Assembly: GCF_050596425.1 (NCBI RefSeq)
Contig: NZ_CP192292.1
Span: forward strand, 4,712,001-4,776,000
DNA: 64,000 nt
Direction of reading: 5' to 3'
Origin: G963665925 sp050596425
Lineage (GTDB): Bacteria; Bacillota; Clostridia; Peptostreptococcales; Acidaminobacteraceae
The notes under the pieces are model-generated. The model was not told the origin of the DNA and did not search any database. It saw only the letters and a list, made by a program, of their open reading frames with translations. Below, piece after piece: positions 52,648-62,028 of the stretch. A program made the position numbers and the translations under genes. How positions within the stretch are numbered: position 1 is the stretch's first letter; every line of letters starts with the position of its first letter.

Positions 52648-53552
52648 TCAAACCGCCCAAATCTAATCTTTAAATACTTAAAGAGTTCAGAAGCCACATC
52701 CACATCACAGCAGGATTCCAGTCCTTTAAAACCCGGAGATGAGTTGATTTCGCAAATTTTGTAGTGTTCCTCATCAAAGAGTAAATCCACCCCCGCTATG
52801 TCTAATCCTGTCACACGACAAGCTTCGGTGGCAAGCCACTCAATTTCAGGTGTGAGATCAAACTGAGTCGGTACAGCGCCACTGGATACATTGGCCTTAA
52901 ACATTTCACCTTGGGCTTCACGTTTCATGCATGCAATTGGCCTGCCTCCCACCACAAGGACCCTCAAGTCTTTTCCATGGCTGTCTGCTATGAATTCCTG
53001 AATAATTATATTAACCTTGGCATTGGTCACTTCAATAAGCTCCATAATATTTGAAAACTCTTTACGCGTGCTTGCTAGGAAGACGCCCTTGCCCTGAGTC
53101 CCTGATATGGTTTTTATGACAGCAGGAAAACCAATGTTTTTCTCCACATAGTCAATATTGACCGGGAATTTTGCCAGCATGGTCTTGGGCACAGGCAAGT
53201 TGTTTTCAGCTAGTATTTGGTGTGTATAGAGTTTATCTTTAACAATTTCTATGGGATGAGATGAGTTAATACAAGGCACTCCAAGCCTTTCAAGATGCCT
53301 AATTACAGCGAGAGCAAAGTATGTGGTTCCCGCACCCATTCTTGGGAGTACGAAATCTGGTAGGGTGGTTGTGTTGCCATCTATGGTTATGCTCCGCCTG
53401 TTTTGACTTGTAACAAGCAAGTCAAATTGTTCTGGTTTTAGGACGGTCAGTTCAATTCCACTGTCCTTGGCACTCTCCACAATACGGTCCACTTCAAATC
53501 TTTCTGACACAATCTCTGCATCATTCTCTCTGTAAATAATCCAGCCCTTCAT
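52644..53552 (-). CDS. RimK-like ATP-grasp ligase
   Basis: 302 residues. ATP-grasp features: DKLYTHQILAENNLPVPKT, FPAVIKTISGTQGKGVFL (P-loop-like), GKDLRVLVVGGRPIACM, GVDLLFDEEHYKICEINSSP (metal-binding Asp/Glu/Asn). Such enzymes add glutamate or another amino acid to a carboxylate of a protein or small molecule. The substrate cannot be read. It ends in TGA overlapping the GNAT start, and UGA here is plainly a stop. Confidence 0.88.
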   Translation of the reverse strand: MKGWIIYRENDAEIVSERFEVDRIVESAKDSGIELTVLKPEQFDLLVTSQNRRSITIDGNTTTLPDFVLPRMGAGTTYFALAVIRHLERLGVPCINSSHPIEIVKDKLYTHQILAENNLPVPKTMLAKFPVNIDYVEKNIGFPAVIKTISGTQGKGVFLASTRKEFSNIMELIEVTNAKVNIIIQEFIADSHGKDLRVLVVGGRPIACMKREAQGEMFKANVSSGAVPTQFDLTPEIEWLATEACRVTGLDIAGVDLLFDEEHYKICEINSSPGFKGLESCCDVDVASELFKYLKIRFGRFE

Positions 53553-53971
53553 ATCCCGCTCCTTTTATATATCATCCATACAATCAGTTATATACGCTTA
53601 ATAGAGTTACATATTCCAAAATAAATCCAGAAAAACCACTGTATACACTTCTAGATACGGTATTGAATATATGCGGATTTCTTGCGAAAATCAATATAAT
53701 TATTTTTATGTTGCAAGGGTCATATATATTGACAAAAGCCACTGCTTGTAAACCTTTTATATAGAGTTTCAAAGCTAGACTTTCAGTCCCAGTCGAGACC
53801 GATACCGTTTCAATGCATACACCCCTTACTGGCTTTTCCCCCCCACTTCAACCCCAAAAAAATTAGAGGTTTTTTACAAGATAAACTTGGAATATCATAT
53901 CCTCCCATCGTGTTAAAATGAGAGGAATCCGGGTAAATAAAACATGTTTGCATATAGAATTGGAGGTAATT
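53553..53971. other. Intergenic region upstream of corA and the RimK-like gene
   Basis: AT-rich; contains start regions for two divergent genes. No promoter was clear enough to place. Ribosome site TTGGAGG is directly before corA. Confidence 0.4.
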
Positions 53972-55036
53972 ATGATAATTTCCGATCCCTTTAACATACT
54001 CCGTGGGAAAAAAACCTACAAGGGAGACCCCCCAGGAACTGTCGTTTATACAGGTGAACACAGTGGGGTTAAAACGAAAATTGAATGCCTTGTTTACAAC
54101 AGGGAAAGTCTTCGTCACAAGGCGATTGAAAATATTGAACCGCCCTTCGACAAGGCCTATACATACTGGTTTAACATTGTTGGTTTAAATGATATAGACA
54201 CCATAAAATCCATTGGACAGATTTTTGATATACATCATATGGACCTGGAAGACATCGTTCACGTTTCACAATGGAGCAAAATAGAAAAGAAGCATCATTA
54301 CTTGTTCGGAATACTTAAAATGATCTATCAGGAAGATAAAAAGATTGTTCATGAACATTTGGCCATCCTTCATAAAGACAACGTCATCGTGACCTTTCAG
54401 GAGACTCCAGGGGATGTTTTTGATGAAGTAAGGAGTCGCATTAGTAAAATGCATGGTCGCATTCGTGAAAAAGGGAGCGACTACCTCTTTTACACCCTGC
54501 TCGATGCCCTTATAGATGAGTATTTTCCAATCATCAATAGAATCTCCTCCGATTTCAAAGACTTAGAACTTAAGATTCTTGACAATGACCTGTCTGGGAA
54601 AGAAGAGCTTTATAAACTTAGAAAAGAACTTGTTTATCTCATAAATTCAACCGCACCTATAAAAGATGCGGTTAAAAGTTTGGTGACCAGCACAGCTTCA
54701 GATCCTTACCAAAAGGAACTTGCCCCCTACTACGGAGACTTGCTGGAACACATTAATCAAATTTTGGAATCACTCCATGCCTATAAGGAAATGACCAAGA
54801 GTTTACACGAAATGCATATGTCAAATGTCAGCAATGACATGAACGAAATTATGATGACACTGACCATATTTTCAGCTATATTCATTCCCTTGTCATTCCT
54901 TGCCGGGGTCTTTGGTATGAACTTTTCCCATATCCCCGGACTCGATGTTCATTTTGCTTTTTATATTTTCATAGCCGTCTGCTTTATCACAGCGTCAGGC
55001 ATGCTCCTCTTTTTTAAACACAAAAAGTGGTACTAA
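53972..55036 (+). CDS. corA: CorA family Mg2+ transporter
   Basis: 354 residues. A long, charged cytoplasmic domain leads to two C-terminal membrane helices; the loop between them has the hallmark GMN (LAGVFGMNFSHIPG). CorA forms a pentameric channel for Mg2+ or Co2+. ATG 53972 is preceded by GGAGG at a good distance; the 18 codons before it lack support. Single gene. Confidence 0.93.
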   Translation: MIISDPFNILRGKKTYKGDPPGTVVYTGEHSGVKTKIECLVYNRESLRHKAIENIEPPFDKAYTYWFNIVGLNDIDTIKSIGQIFDIHHMDLEDIVHVSQWSKIEKKHHYLFGILKMIYQEDKKIVHEHLAILHKDNVIVTFQETPGDVFDEVRSRISKMHGRIREKGSDYLFYTLLDALIDEYFPIINRISSDFKDLELKILDNDLSGKEELYKLRKELVYLINSTAPIKDAVKSLVTSTASDPYQKELAPYYGDLLEHINQILESLHAYKEMTKSLHEMHMSNVSNDMNEIMMTLTIFSAIFIPLSFLAGVFGMNFSHIPGLDVHFAFYIFIAVCFITASGMLLFFKHKKWY

Positions 55037-55046
55037 GCATACTTAC

Positions 55047-56003
55047 TTATTCAGACAAATTCTTAGGCAGTTCACGGCCCTCTCGCTCTTCTATGATGAG
55101 TTCAAACGACAGGGTTCCAGTGAACTGCTCTAAAAATGCCTCTGCGGCCTGCTTGCTTTCAAACTGACCGAGCTCCAGCACAAACTGGTCATTAGAATCT
55201 TTCAAAATTCTATATGTGTCCAGTTTGCCCTCAAGCTCGAGCCTGAACAACTCTTCCTCCAGGTGGCCAAAGGTCTCAGAGTATACGTAGGAGTGAGAAC
55301 GAACAGTGTATAAAACATTTGGCTCTGGTCTTTCAGAAGATAGAGGCGTTACAGAAACGGATAAACCTGCTGGCTCAGCAATTTCTGTCACTTGTACCTC
55401 TACAGGTTCTTCAAATACTATGTTAAAGCGAATAAGGGAATCATCTAATGTCATTAATCTATAGATATCCTTAACAGACGAGAGGTCCTTAATCGCAGTG
55501 AAATATTCCTGGGCAGAAATCATCCGGGCTCCACCCACATCAAACTGAAGAACATGAGGGTTTTCAAAAACTTCAATATTATATGCCGGCGCATCAGACT
55601 GGCCTGCTCCCCCTTGATTAAAGTGAATAATAAAGGATTCTGTTTCACCAGACTTTAAAACCTGCATAGAACTTATGTCTGTACCATCTGTTCGCTGACC
55701 GCCCTTAGCCTGACCATCTACAAACTGCAATATTTCCACCACACGTCCCAGAACAGGAACTTCACTTAAAGCTTGGGCAAAGCTAGGCGAAACATTCACG
55801 GCCACAGTTAATGAAGAAATAGCAATAAGCAGACACGCCGCCACATAAGCCGACCAGTGCTTGACCTTGTTTTTTAACCGAAGTTTTTCACCACGGTCTA
55901 GTCCTAGACTTATGGCTTCATCTATTTCAAAGGGGATTTCTATTTCTGCATACTGTCTTTCTAGTATTTCCAGATCATGATTTAGGGTTTTACTCGTCAT
56001 CAT
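55047..56003 (-). CDS. Anti-sigma-like membrane protein (DUF4179 type)
   Basis: 318 residues. A short cytoplasmic N-terminus (about 1-55), one membrane helix (SAYVAACLLIAISSLTVAV) and a large extracellular domain with VSPSFAQALSEVPVLGRVVEI, the hallmark of DUF4179-type anti-sigma factors. Start ATG 56003 is seven bases after GAGGAG and overlaps the sigma gene. It probably holds the ECF sigma factor inactive until an envelope signal. The resemblance to the RsiV group is by layout only. Confidence 0.82.
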   Translation of the reverse strand: MMTSKTLNHDLEILERQYAEIEIPFEIDEAISLGLDRGEKLRLKNKVKHWSAYVAACLLIAISSLTVAVNVSPSFAQALSEVPVLGRVVEILQFVDGQAKGGQRTDGTDISSMQVLKSGETESFIIHFNQGGAGQSDAPAYNIEVFENPHVLQFDVGGARMISAQEYFTAIKDLSSVKDIYRLMTLDDSLIRFNIVFEEPVEVQVTEIAEPAGLSVSVTPLSSERPEPNVLYTVRSHSYVYSETFGHLEEELFRLELEGKLDTYRILKDSNDQFVLELGQFESKQAAEAFLEQFTGTLSFELIIEEREGRELPKNLSE

Positions 56004-56529
56004 CCATCGCCTCCTCATAATTTATACGCATTTTTTTCAGGGCCCTATAAAGGCTTGTCTTTGTTGTGTTCAGGGGTAAATCCACTGATTTTGCCACATC
56101 TTCTAGCTTATAATCTTCAAAAAAGCGGAGTATTATTATGGCCTGTTCCTTTTCGCTTAAAAGACTGAGCGTGTCCATTAAATCAAGTTTATCCTCCACT
56201 TGTTCTTCATATGGGGGCGCCTTTTGTCCATCTTCTAAAACATTTTCCACATCACCTGAGGGCTGAAATCTTTTTTTGAGTTTGAGCTCATTGATAGATG
56301 TGTTTATTACAATGCGAACAAACCACGTCTTCATATGCTCGGTTTCTTTTAGCTTTTCAAGGGATGCATAGGCCTTGCACACACTTTCTTGTATGGCATC
56401 GAGGGCATCATGCTCATTCTTCATGTAACTATAGGCTATTCTATAGAACTGGTCCTTGTAGGCCTCTAACATTTCTACAAAAAGGTCTTCTTTATTGGGT
56501 TCTTTCTTTATAAACGGTATGGAAAACAC
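55990..56529 (-). CDS. ECF-type RNA polymerase sigma factor
   Basis: 179 residues. Region 2 (YSYMKNEHDALDAIQESVCK) and region 4 (LSEKEQAIIILRFFEDYKLEDVAKSVDLPLNTTKTSLYRAL) are clear; region 3 is missing, as in ECF factors. Start GTG 56529 with GAGGTGG in front. The 3' end overlaps the anti-sigma gene by 14 bp. A candidate self-driven promoter lies 70-100 bp upstream. Its regulon is not visible from this window. Confidence 0.93.
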   Translation of the reverse strand: MFSIPFIKKEPNKEDLFVEMLEAYKDQFYRIAYSYMKNEHDALDAIQESVCKAYASLEKLKETEHMKTWFVRIVINTSINELKLKKRFQPSGDVENVLEDGQKAPPYEEQVEDKLDLMDTLSLLSEKEQAIIILRFFEDYKLEDVAKSVDLPLNTTKTSLYRALKKMRINYEEAMDDDE

Positions 56530-56599
56530 TCTACCACCTCATTTGCAGTCATCTACCGTGTACTGATCTAGTCCATTTCACTTTTTTCTCTTCACTTAT

Positions 56600-56628
56600 T
56601 AGACATATATCCCCTTTAAATAGTTTCA
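56600..56628 (-). promoter_or_regulatory. Candidate ECF promoter for the sigma operon
   Basis: Minus-strand TGAAAC-N17-TGTCTA resembles ECF (SigV/SigM-like) promoters, which would make the sigma gene autoregulated. Confidence 0.45.
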
Positions 56629-56929
56629 CAAAATCATTTTTTCGTTGGTCTATACGTTAATTTGATCTTCATAGTCACAGATCAGTCCAGAATTCTCTAT
56701 CACGAACGAGACAGGATGACATGAGCTTTACTATTATGTTAATTTAAGGAAGTTAAAAGCACAATAATTCTTATATGATACTTTGCAAGACACTTAAATG
56801 TCGTCAAAGCACCCGTAAATAAACAGATTTTCTTGCTCTCAATAAGATAGAGCTTGAACGAAAATATTTAGAGCGCATGAAGAAATAGCGTCTTGCATCA
56901 TTAATGACTCAGTACTGGAGGGCACACTT

Positions 56930-57892
56930 ATGTTTCTATTTGAATCCATGCCGTGGTATGCGGCAGCAATGGGCATTACTGTATTATTAGGCCTCATATT
57001 TATTAATGAAATAACACGTCGGAGCAAGCACTTGGCAATACTTACCTACTTTATTATTCCTCTTGTCTGTACCTTCTTTTTATGGCCTAAAACATCTGGA
57101 CCTGGAACACCTATGGGCTATTGGTTTCCTTGGGTAAAAACATACTCTGTATTAGCAGGGGTTCTTGGTTTCATGGCCTTGAGATATATTCCCGGCCTGG
57201 ATAAAAACAAGTTGATGCTCATATTCCCACCGCTCATACTTTCCATTAATATTCTCGAAGCTGTTTTTAGAGATTTTCAGTGTTATGACTATAATGGCAT
57301 CGTCGATGGTATTTTTATACAGGGCGGTATTTGGAACATCATGAATGGTCTTGCTGGCATACTGAGTATTGTTACCATTTCAGGCTGGTACGGTATTTTC
57401 ATTGGAAAGGATAAAAACAAGGATATGCTTTGGCCGGATCAATTGTGGTTCTGGATCATTGCCTATGATTTATGGAATTTCGCTTATGTCTACAACTGTA
57501 TTCCTGACCATTCTTTCTACTCAGGCGCTGTTTTACTTCTATCATGTACAATTCCTGCCTTCTTCATAAAAAAAGGGGCTTGGTTGCAGCACAGGGCACA
57601 AACCCTAGCCCTATGGGCCATGTTCTCGCTAACCATGCCCTACTTTGCTGATACATCTATATTTGCTGTAAAGTCATCACACAGTACGACTGCGCTAATA
57701 GCCGTTAGCGCCTTAGCACTGGCATCGAATGTAGCAGTGTTCATCTATCAATTCAGACGAGTCTTCAAGTTTAAACTCAATCCACTTAAGGATGAAATCT
57801 TCACAGACCTTAATGCATACAAGGAAATTGTTGAAAAGAACAAGCCGTCTCTTAAAGGGTCTAAATCTGATAAAAGCAAATCCGTCGCTTAA
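56930..57892 (+). CDS. Multi-pass membrane protein, unknown function (DUF5692-like)
   Basis: 320 residues with eight to nine hydrophobic segments. Aromatic and charged residues cluster in FLWPKTSGPGTPMGYWFPWVK, FRDFQCYDYNGIVDGIF and WFWIIAYDLWNFAYVYNC, typical of a conserved but uncharacterised clostridial family that I believe is DUF5692. The C-terminus is a basic cytoplasmic tail. Start ATG 56930 has GGAGGGC ahead. Nothing near it gives a hint of the job; a terminator-like site after it is not evident. Confidence 0.7.
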   Translation: MFLFESMPWYAAAMGITVLLGLIFINEITRRSKHLAILTYFIIPLVCTFFLWPKTSGPGTPMGYWFPWVKTYSVLAGVLGFMALRYIPGLDKNKLMLIFPPLILSINILEAVFRDFQCYDYNGIVDGIFIQGGIWNIMNGLAGILSIVTISGWYGIFIGKDKNKDMLWPDQLWFWIIAYDLWNFAYVYNCIPDHSFYSGAVLLLSCTIPAFFIKKGAWLQHRAQTLALWAMFSLTMPYFADTSIFAVKSSHSTTALIAVSALALASNVAVFIYQFRRVFKFKLNPLKDEIFTDLNAYKEIVEKNKPSLKGSKSDKSKSVA

Positions 57893-58031
57893 AAAGACCC
57901 ATGCGCTCTTATTTAAATAATAAGAGAATAAAACTTTTTTAAAATTTTTAAATCTAAATGAAACTTTCTTAGTGGTATGATTGTCTAATGGTTGATGAGA
58001 ATAAAACTAAAGGTATACCAGGAGGAAAACA

Positions 58032-59144
58032 ATGAACAAAAAGCTACTCGCCTTGGCGCTATCTGTAGCCCTTATAGGAACAGGCTGCGCAGGGCAAAAC
58101 AACAACAATCAGGCTTCAGATGAAAATGCATCTACAGAAACCGGTACGGTTGTTATCGATTCTGATGAAACAGAAATGGAAAACAATGATGGAACAGAAG
58201 AAGTCGAGAATAACGACATTATAAAAACAGCTACAAAGATGCTTGGTATGACAAGCGAAGAGTCCGCTCAGATTTTAGAGGGAGGGGAAGACCTTTATTC
58301 TGCTAATGGTGAGTTCTTTATTGGAAGAGAATACAAGGTGAATGCACTTGGCATAGACACATCTTTGTTTACATCATTTAGGGATGATGATGTGATTAAC
58401 AGCATTAGCATGCACCTAGGCGAAGACAATTTTGAAGACATGAAAGCCCAACTGGTGGAAAAACTCGGTCAACCGACAGAGGTCAATGACACACCTTCAG
58501 AAGCTGGCTATACAAACATCATGTGGAATCTTGATGGCAAGCTTATGTACTTATACAAGGGCTACGGGACTGTTGATCTACAACTGATTCTTCCAGATGC
58601 CCCAAGTCAATCAAAGGTGGACCCTGCCCTGGAAGATACCCTTCCAGATACAATCACACCTGTTCTAGCAGAGACAAAACCCTACCCAGCACTACGTGAC
58701 TATATTATTGAGGCCTTTGAAATTCCAGAGGACTACTATGCAAAGACAAAATACTACTATAATTTCGTTGATCTGAATAGTGATGGAAACAACGAGGTTT
58801 TCGCTGTGGTTGTTGGCCCATATACAAGTGGCACTGGTGGCAGTTCAGCTCTTATAGCTTATGAATTTGAAGGGGAAATACGACCTATTCACACTTTCAC
58901 TTTAATCAATACCCCTATCATAATCGATAGCGAACCCACGAAGGGCATGAAGGACATTATAGCCCATCGTCATGGGGGTGGTGCCACACCAGCTTATGTC
59001 AGACTAACACCAATTGAAACTGAGTACCCAAGCGTAAACTCAGGCGTGGTGATTGAATCCCTTGAAGGTATTAAGGGGCGTGCTATTATTGCCAACGACC
59101 TTCTTCATGACATTGAAACGGGCTCTTTCTTAACACTGGAATAA
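58032..59144 (+). CDS. Lipoprotein of unknown function
   Basis: 370 residues. Lipobox IGTGCAGQ (Cys20 lipidated), then an acidic, Asn/Glu-rich linker (about 22-65). Two folded parts follow: one with KMLGMTSEESAQILEGGEDL to about 195, one from 210 with EVFAVVVGPYTSGTGGSSALIAYE. No family is recognised; the second part resembles beta-rich secreted domains. The start has AGGAGG. It could be co-transcribed with the membrane protein 139 bp upstream. Confidence 0.7.
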   Translation: MNKKLLALALSVALIGTGCAGQNNNNQASDENASTETGTVVIDSDETEMENNDGTEEVENNDIIKTATKMLGMTSEESAQILEGGEDLYSANGEFFIGREYKVNALGIDTSLFTSFRDDDVINSISMHLGEDNFEDMKAQLVEKLGQPTEVNDTPSEAGYTNIMWNLDGKLMYLYKGYGTVDLQLILPDAPSQSKVDPALEDTLPDTITPVLAETKPYPALRDYIIEAFEIPEDYYAKTKYYYNFVDLNSDGNNEVFAVVVGPYTSGTGGSSALIAYEFEGEIRPIHTFTLINTPIIIDSEPTKGMKDIIAHRHGGGATPAYVRLTPIETEYPSVNSGVVIESLEGIKGRAIIANDLLHDIETGSFLTLE

Positions 59145-59307
59145 GGACAAGTGGAGAAAGACTCAAACTTTTTCACTTTATGTCCCTAAAGAAAGACGAG
59201 AAGTTGTCGATATTTTTTGTGGGTGCATCAATGGGTTGATTGCTTTGGACAAAGAACTATATACATCTGGATAAGACCCAGGCACAGTCCACTTGAAAGG
59301 AGCCTAT

Positions 59308-59667
59308 ATGAGAGTCACAACAGGCATGATGCAAGCATCTCAGCGACAAATGTTTGAGAGCGAAACTTATACTAAGTACATAAAAAACCACAGGGACAAA
59401 GAAGATGATGAAAAAAAATCTTCTGAAACGGAAAGTGAGACCATGCTCACAGAAAATATCGTTCTTGTGGAAAGTGAGGATTCTTTCCGAGTTGAGCAAA
59501 TCGATGCGTCGGATGAAAGAAAAATTCTACATGAAGTGGATCTTGATTCTGACTACGGAAAAGAACTAAAAAAGCTCACTAAAAGACCAGAAACAAGTAC
59601 AGTCGAAAATGAATTTTCAAAACTCAATCGGTCTATCAAGTCAATGAGTTTATCTGACTATATTTAG
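59308..59667 (+). CDS. Small hydrophilic protein, unknown function
   Basis: 119 residues, highly charged (many Glu, Lys, Ser). No family recognised and no membrane segment. The start at 59308 has AAAGGAG five bases upstream. Composition suggests a flexible or coiled protein. The ribosome site and an open frame of good codon use support it being real. Low information. Confidence 0.55.
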   Translation: MRVTTGMMQASQRQMFESETYTKYIKNHRDKEDDEKKSSETESETMLTENIVLVESEDSFRVEQIDASDERKILHEVDLDSDYGKELKKLTKRPETSTVENEFSKLNRSIKSMSLSDYI

Positions 59668-59708
59668 GACGATCACTGGATAATGTCTCATTTTCAACTT
59701 GTTACGTG

Positions 59709-59823
59709 AGGTATTTGCAAAATTACAGATTCACGCCCTCCTTTTACCATATATAATTTTTTGATTCTTAAATATAAATTTATGGTTTGATCAGGGTTCT
59801 TGAATGATTCTTTGCAAGTCGCT
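59709..59823 (+). repeat. MITE-like repeat, copy C
   Basis: About 115 bp. Ends AGGTATTTGCAAAATTA and TTTGCAAGTCGCT correspond to copies A and B; the middle keeps CATATATAA and TTGATTCTTAAATA. Confidence 0.75.
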
Positions 59824-59955
59824 TACGTACAAACTTTAATTTAAAATCACAATAAAAATAAACTTAGCACTCATTCAGTGTCAGGTCTCCTGTCATTGAT
59901 GAGTGCTGTTTTTATACTCATTTATTCAACTATGTGCCCTCTTAACAACTTGTCC

Positions 59956-60657
59956 CTAGGCCAGTCCCAAGACCTTGCTTTTGATGACTTCAATTTCCTC
60001 TCGTATGCCTTGAAAATCCCCTGGAGAAAACAAGCCCTCAATCACGATGGGAGCATTAACATGCTTAACCTTTTCAAGGAGGGACGCTTGTCCGCTTTCG
60101 GCTATAGGCATACGACCTAAGTCATCAACAAATCCGCTCACGTGGATGGCCTTGACCTGCTTTCCATGATGATCCAAATAGTCATCAATATAATCTTCAA
60201 AGCGTATGGCTCTATTTATATCAAGAACACTTTCAAAGGCATGTTCGCACTTAGCTGCATCAAAGGTTTGCCAAGAAGCATGGTTGGGATTTTTAATATA
60301 ATAGGAAAAGTCGCATTTTTCAAAGGTTTTCCAGTCTTTAATACAGTCGAAATGAAATATGACAGCTTCAACATCCACCGTCTTCATTATTTTCTTCAAG
60401 TGACCAAAAACTTCAGTGGTCGCCTTGTTGTCTTTATAGTGAATTCCGCACCACGGGGCATGTATCATAACATGCTTAAATTTGGCCAGTTCATCACAAA
60501 GTGTCTGTGACGCTGAAAATTGTCTAAGCATTTTTTGAGTGCTAAAGGCTATGACAATTCTTTCAAAACCAAGTGACTTACATATATTCATTTTTCGTTT
60601 TGGACCAATATCCCATAAACAAAATGCCGCTGTGGAAATGGCTATATCCTTCAACAT
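59956..60657 (-). CDS. Xylose isomerase-like TIM-barrel protein
   Basis: 233 residues. AP-endonuclease-2-type barrel: ISTAAFCLWD at the start, HVMIHAPWCGIHYK, VIFHFDCIKDW, AIHVSGF and VIEGLF near the end. Metal ligands look only partly kept. The substrate is unknown; this family includes sugar epimerases and isomerases. It is a short, single gene. No ribosome site better than the first ATG was seen. Confidence 0.75.
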   Translation of the reverse strand: MLKDIAISTAAFCLWDIGPKRKMNICKSLGFERIVIAFSTQKMLRQFSASQTLCDELAKFKHVMIHAPWCGIHYKDNKATTEVFGHLKKIMKTVDVEAVIFHFDCIKDWKTFEKCDFSYYIKNPNHASWQTFDAAKCEHAFESVLDINRAIRFEDYIDDYLDHHGKQVKAIHVSGFVDDLGRMPIAESGQASLLEKVKHVNAPIVIEGLFSPGDFQGIREEIEVIKSKVLGLA

Positions 60658-60874
60658 AAAACGCCCCTTCGAGTATTTACTGACTTCACTTTATTATGCT
60701 TAAAACAAAGGGGCCTTGTCTAATTGAATGTTTCAATGCTTGAATTATGAAAATTCATTCTTTGAATAGTCTACACATGCTTATCTTGCAGTCTTCTCAT
60801 TTGCCCATATGTTTTAAAGTGACAAAAAAGAAGTATAATAAGAATAATAGACCCTCACGAAAAGAGGTATTGCC

Positions 60875-62026
60875 ATGCTCAAACTTGATATGACAACCAC
60901 AGTCACCATTTATGTTCTTGTGAATTATGTGTGTACATTCATGATTTTTTTGACATGGTATCAAAACAAGGAGAAGTTCAGTGGTCTATCTTACATGCTT
61001 TATGATTTTCTATTTCAGTCCATAGGGATGACTCTCGCTGCGGCCTATGGTCTTTTTCCTGCATTTTTCACAATTGGATTAGCCAATATACTCATGTTCA
61101 CAGGTGCCACGCTCTTTCTATTTGGTATGGCCATGTTCTTGCAGCTTTCCATCAACAAACGATTCTACCTGTTTTATTCCCTTGCCTTTTCGCTGATATA
61201 TATATACTGTATTTACTTTGAACCCTTTTATCGCATCAGAGCCCTTCTTTTTAACGGGATGATTTTGCCGATTTTTCTTCACATCGTGTATTTGATTTTC
61301 TTTGCTTCACAGCCGAATGATAGGAAACACACAACCGCCACAGGCTACACATTTATACTCTTCTCTGTTCTCACGATATTCCGCTTTTACTTTGCTTTTA
61401 CCGAAACCGATAAAATTCAGTATTTTAACTCTCTCAAAATGGACAATATTCTAGTGATATTTAGTATATTGTGCACCTTACTCCTCACCTTTTCCCTTCA
61501 AATGATGATCAACAAGAAACTTTACTTTGACTTAAAACGCCTTGCGATTACAGACCCTCTCACGGAAGTATTCAACAGAAGACGAACCGAAGAAGCCATT
61601 GAAAAAGAAATCAATAATTTCAATAGATACGGTCATTCGTTTTGCATCCTCCTGGCGGACATAGATCATTTTAAACGCTTTAACGACAATTATGGACACG
61701 ATATTGGCGACAAGGCTCTTATCCATGTTACAAGCACAATGGAAAAAGACATACGTGTTTGCGATACAATTGGTCGTTGGGGCGGTGAAGAGTTTATAGT
61801 TGTCCTTCCTAAAACAGACTTACATGAAGCCTGCACTCTGGCAGATAGATTGGTAGAATCTATTTTTAACCATAAACTGACCATTGGAAAGGACACCGTC
61901 ACAATTTCAATAAGTATTGGCGTTGCAGAATTTAAAAGCAACTCTACATATGAGTCCTTAATAAAACAGGCGGACAAGGCCCTCTATCTAGCTAAGGATA
62001 AGGGGCGCAACCGCTATGAGTTCTAG
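60875..62026 (+). CDS. Membrane diguanylate cyclase (GGDEF)
   Basis: 383 residues. About six or seven membrane helices in the N-terminal 215 residues, then a full GGDEF domain: DPLTEVFNRRRTEEAIEKE, LLADIDHFKRFNDNYGHD, active site RWGGEEFIVVLP and the end ADKALYLAKDKGRNRYEF. It makes cyclic di-GMP. The sensory part is not a known family by eye. Start ATG 60875 has AAAAGAGG before it. It converges with the MocR gene at its 3' end, 2 bp apart. Confidence 0.92.
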   Translation: MLKLDMTTTVTIYVLVNYVCTFMIFLTWYQNKEKFSGLSYMLYDFLFQSIGMTLAAAYGLFPAFFTIGLANILMFTGATLFLFGMAMFLQLSINKRFYLFYSLAFSLIYIYCIYFEPFYRIRALLFNGMILPIFLHIVYLIFFASQPNDRKHTTATGYTFILFSVLTIFRFYFAFTETDKIQYFNSLKMDNILVIFSILCTLLLTFSLQMMINKKLYFDLKRLAITDPLTEVFNRRRTEEAIEKEINNFNRYGHSFCILLADIDHFKRFNDNYGHDIGDKALIHVTSTMEKDIRVCDTIGRWGGEEFIVVLPKTDLHEACTLADRLVESIFNHKLTIGKDTVTISISIGVAEFKSNSTYESLIKQADKALYLAKDKGRNRYEF

Positions 62027-62028
62027 TA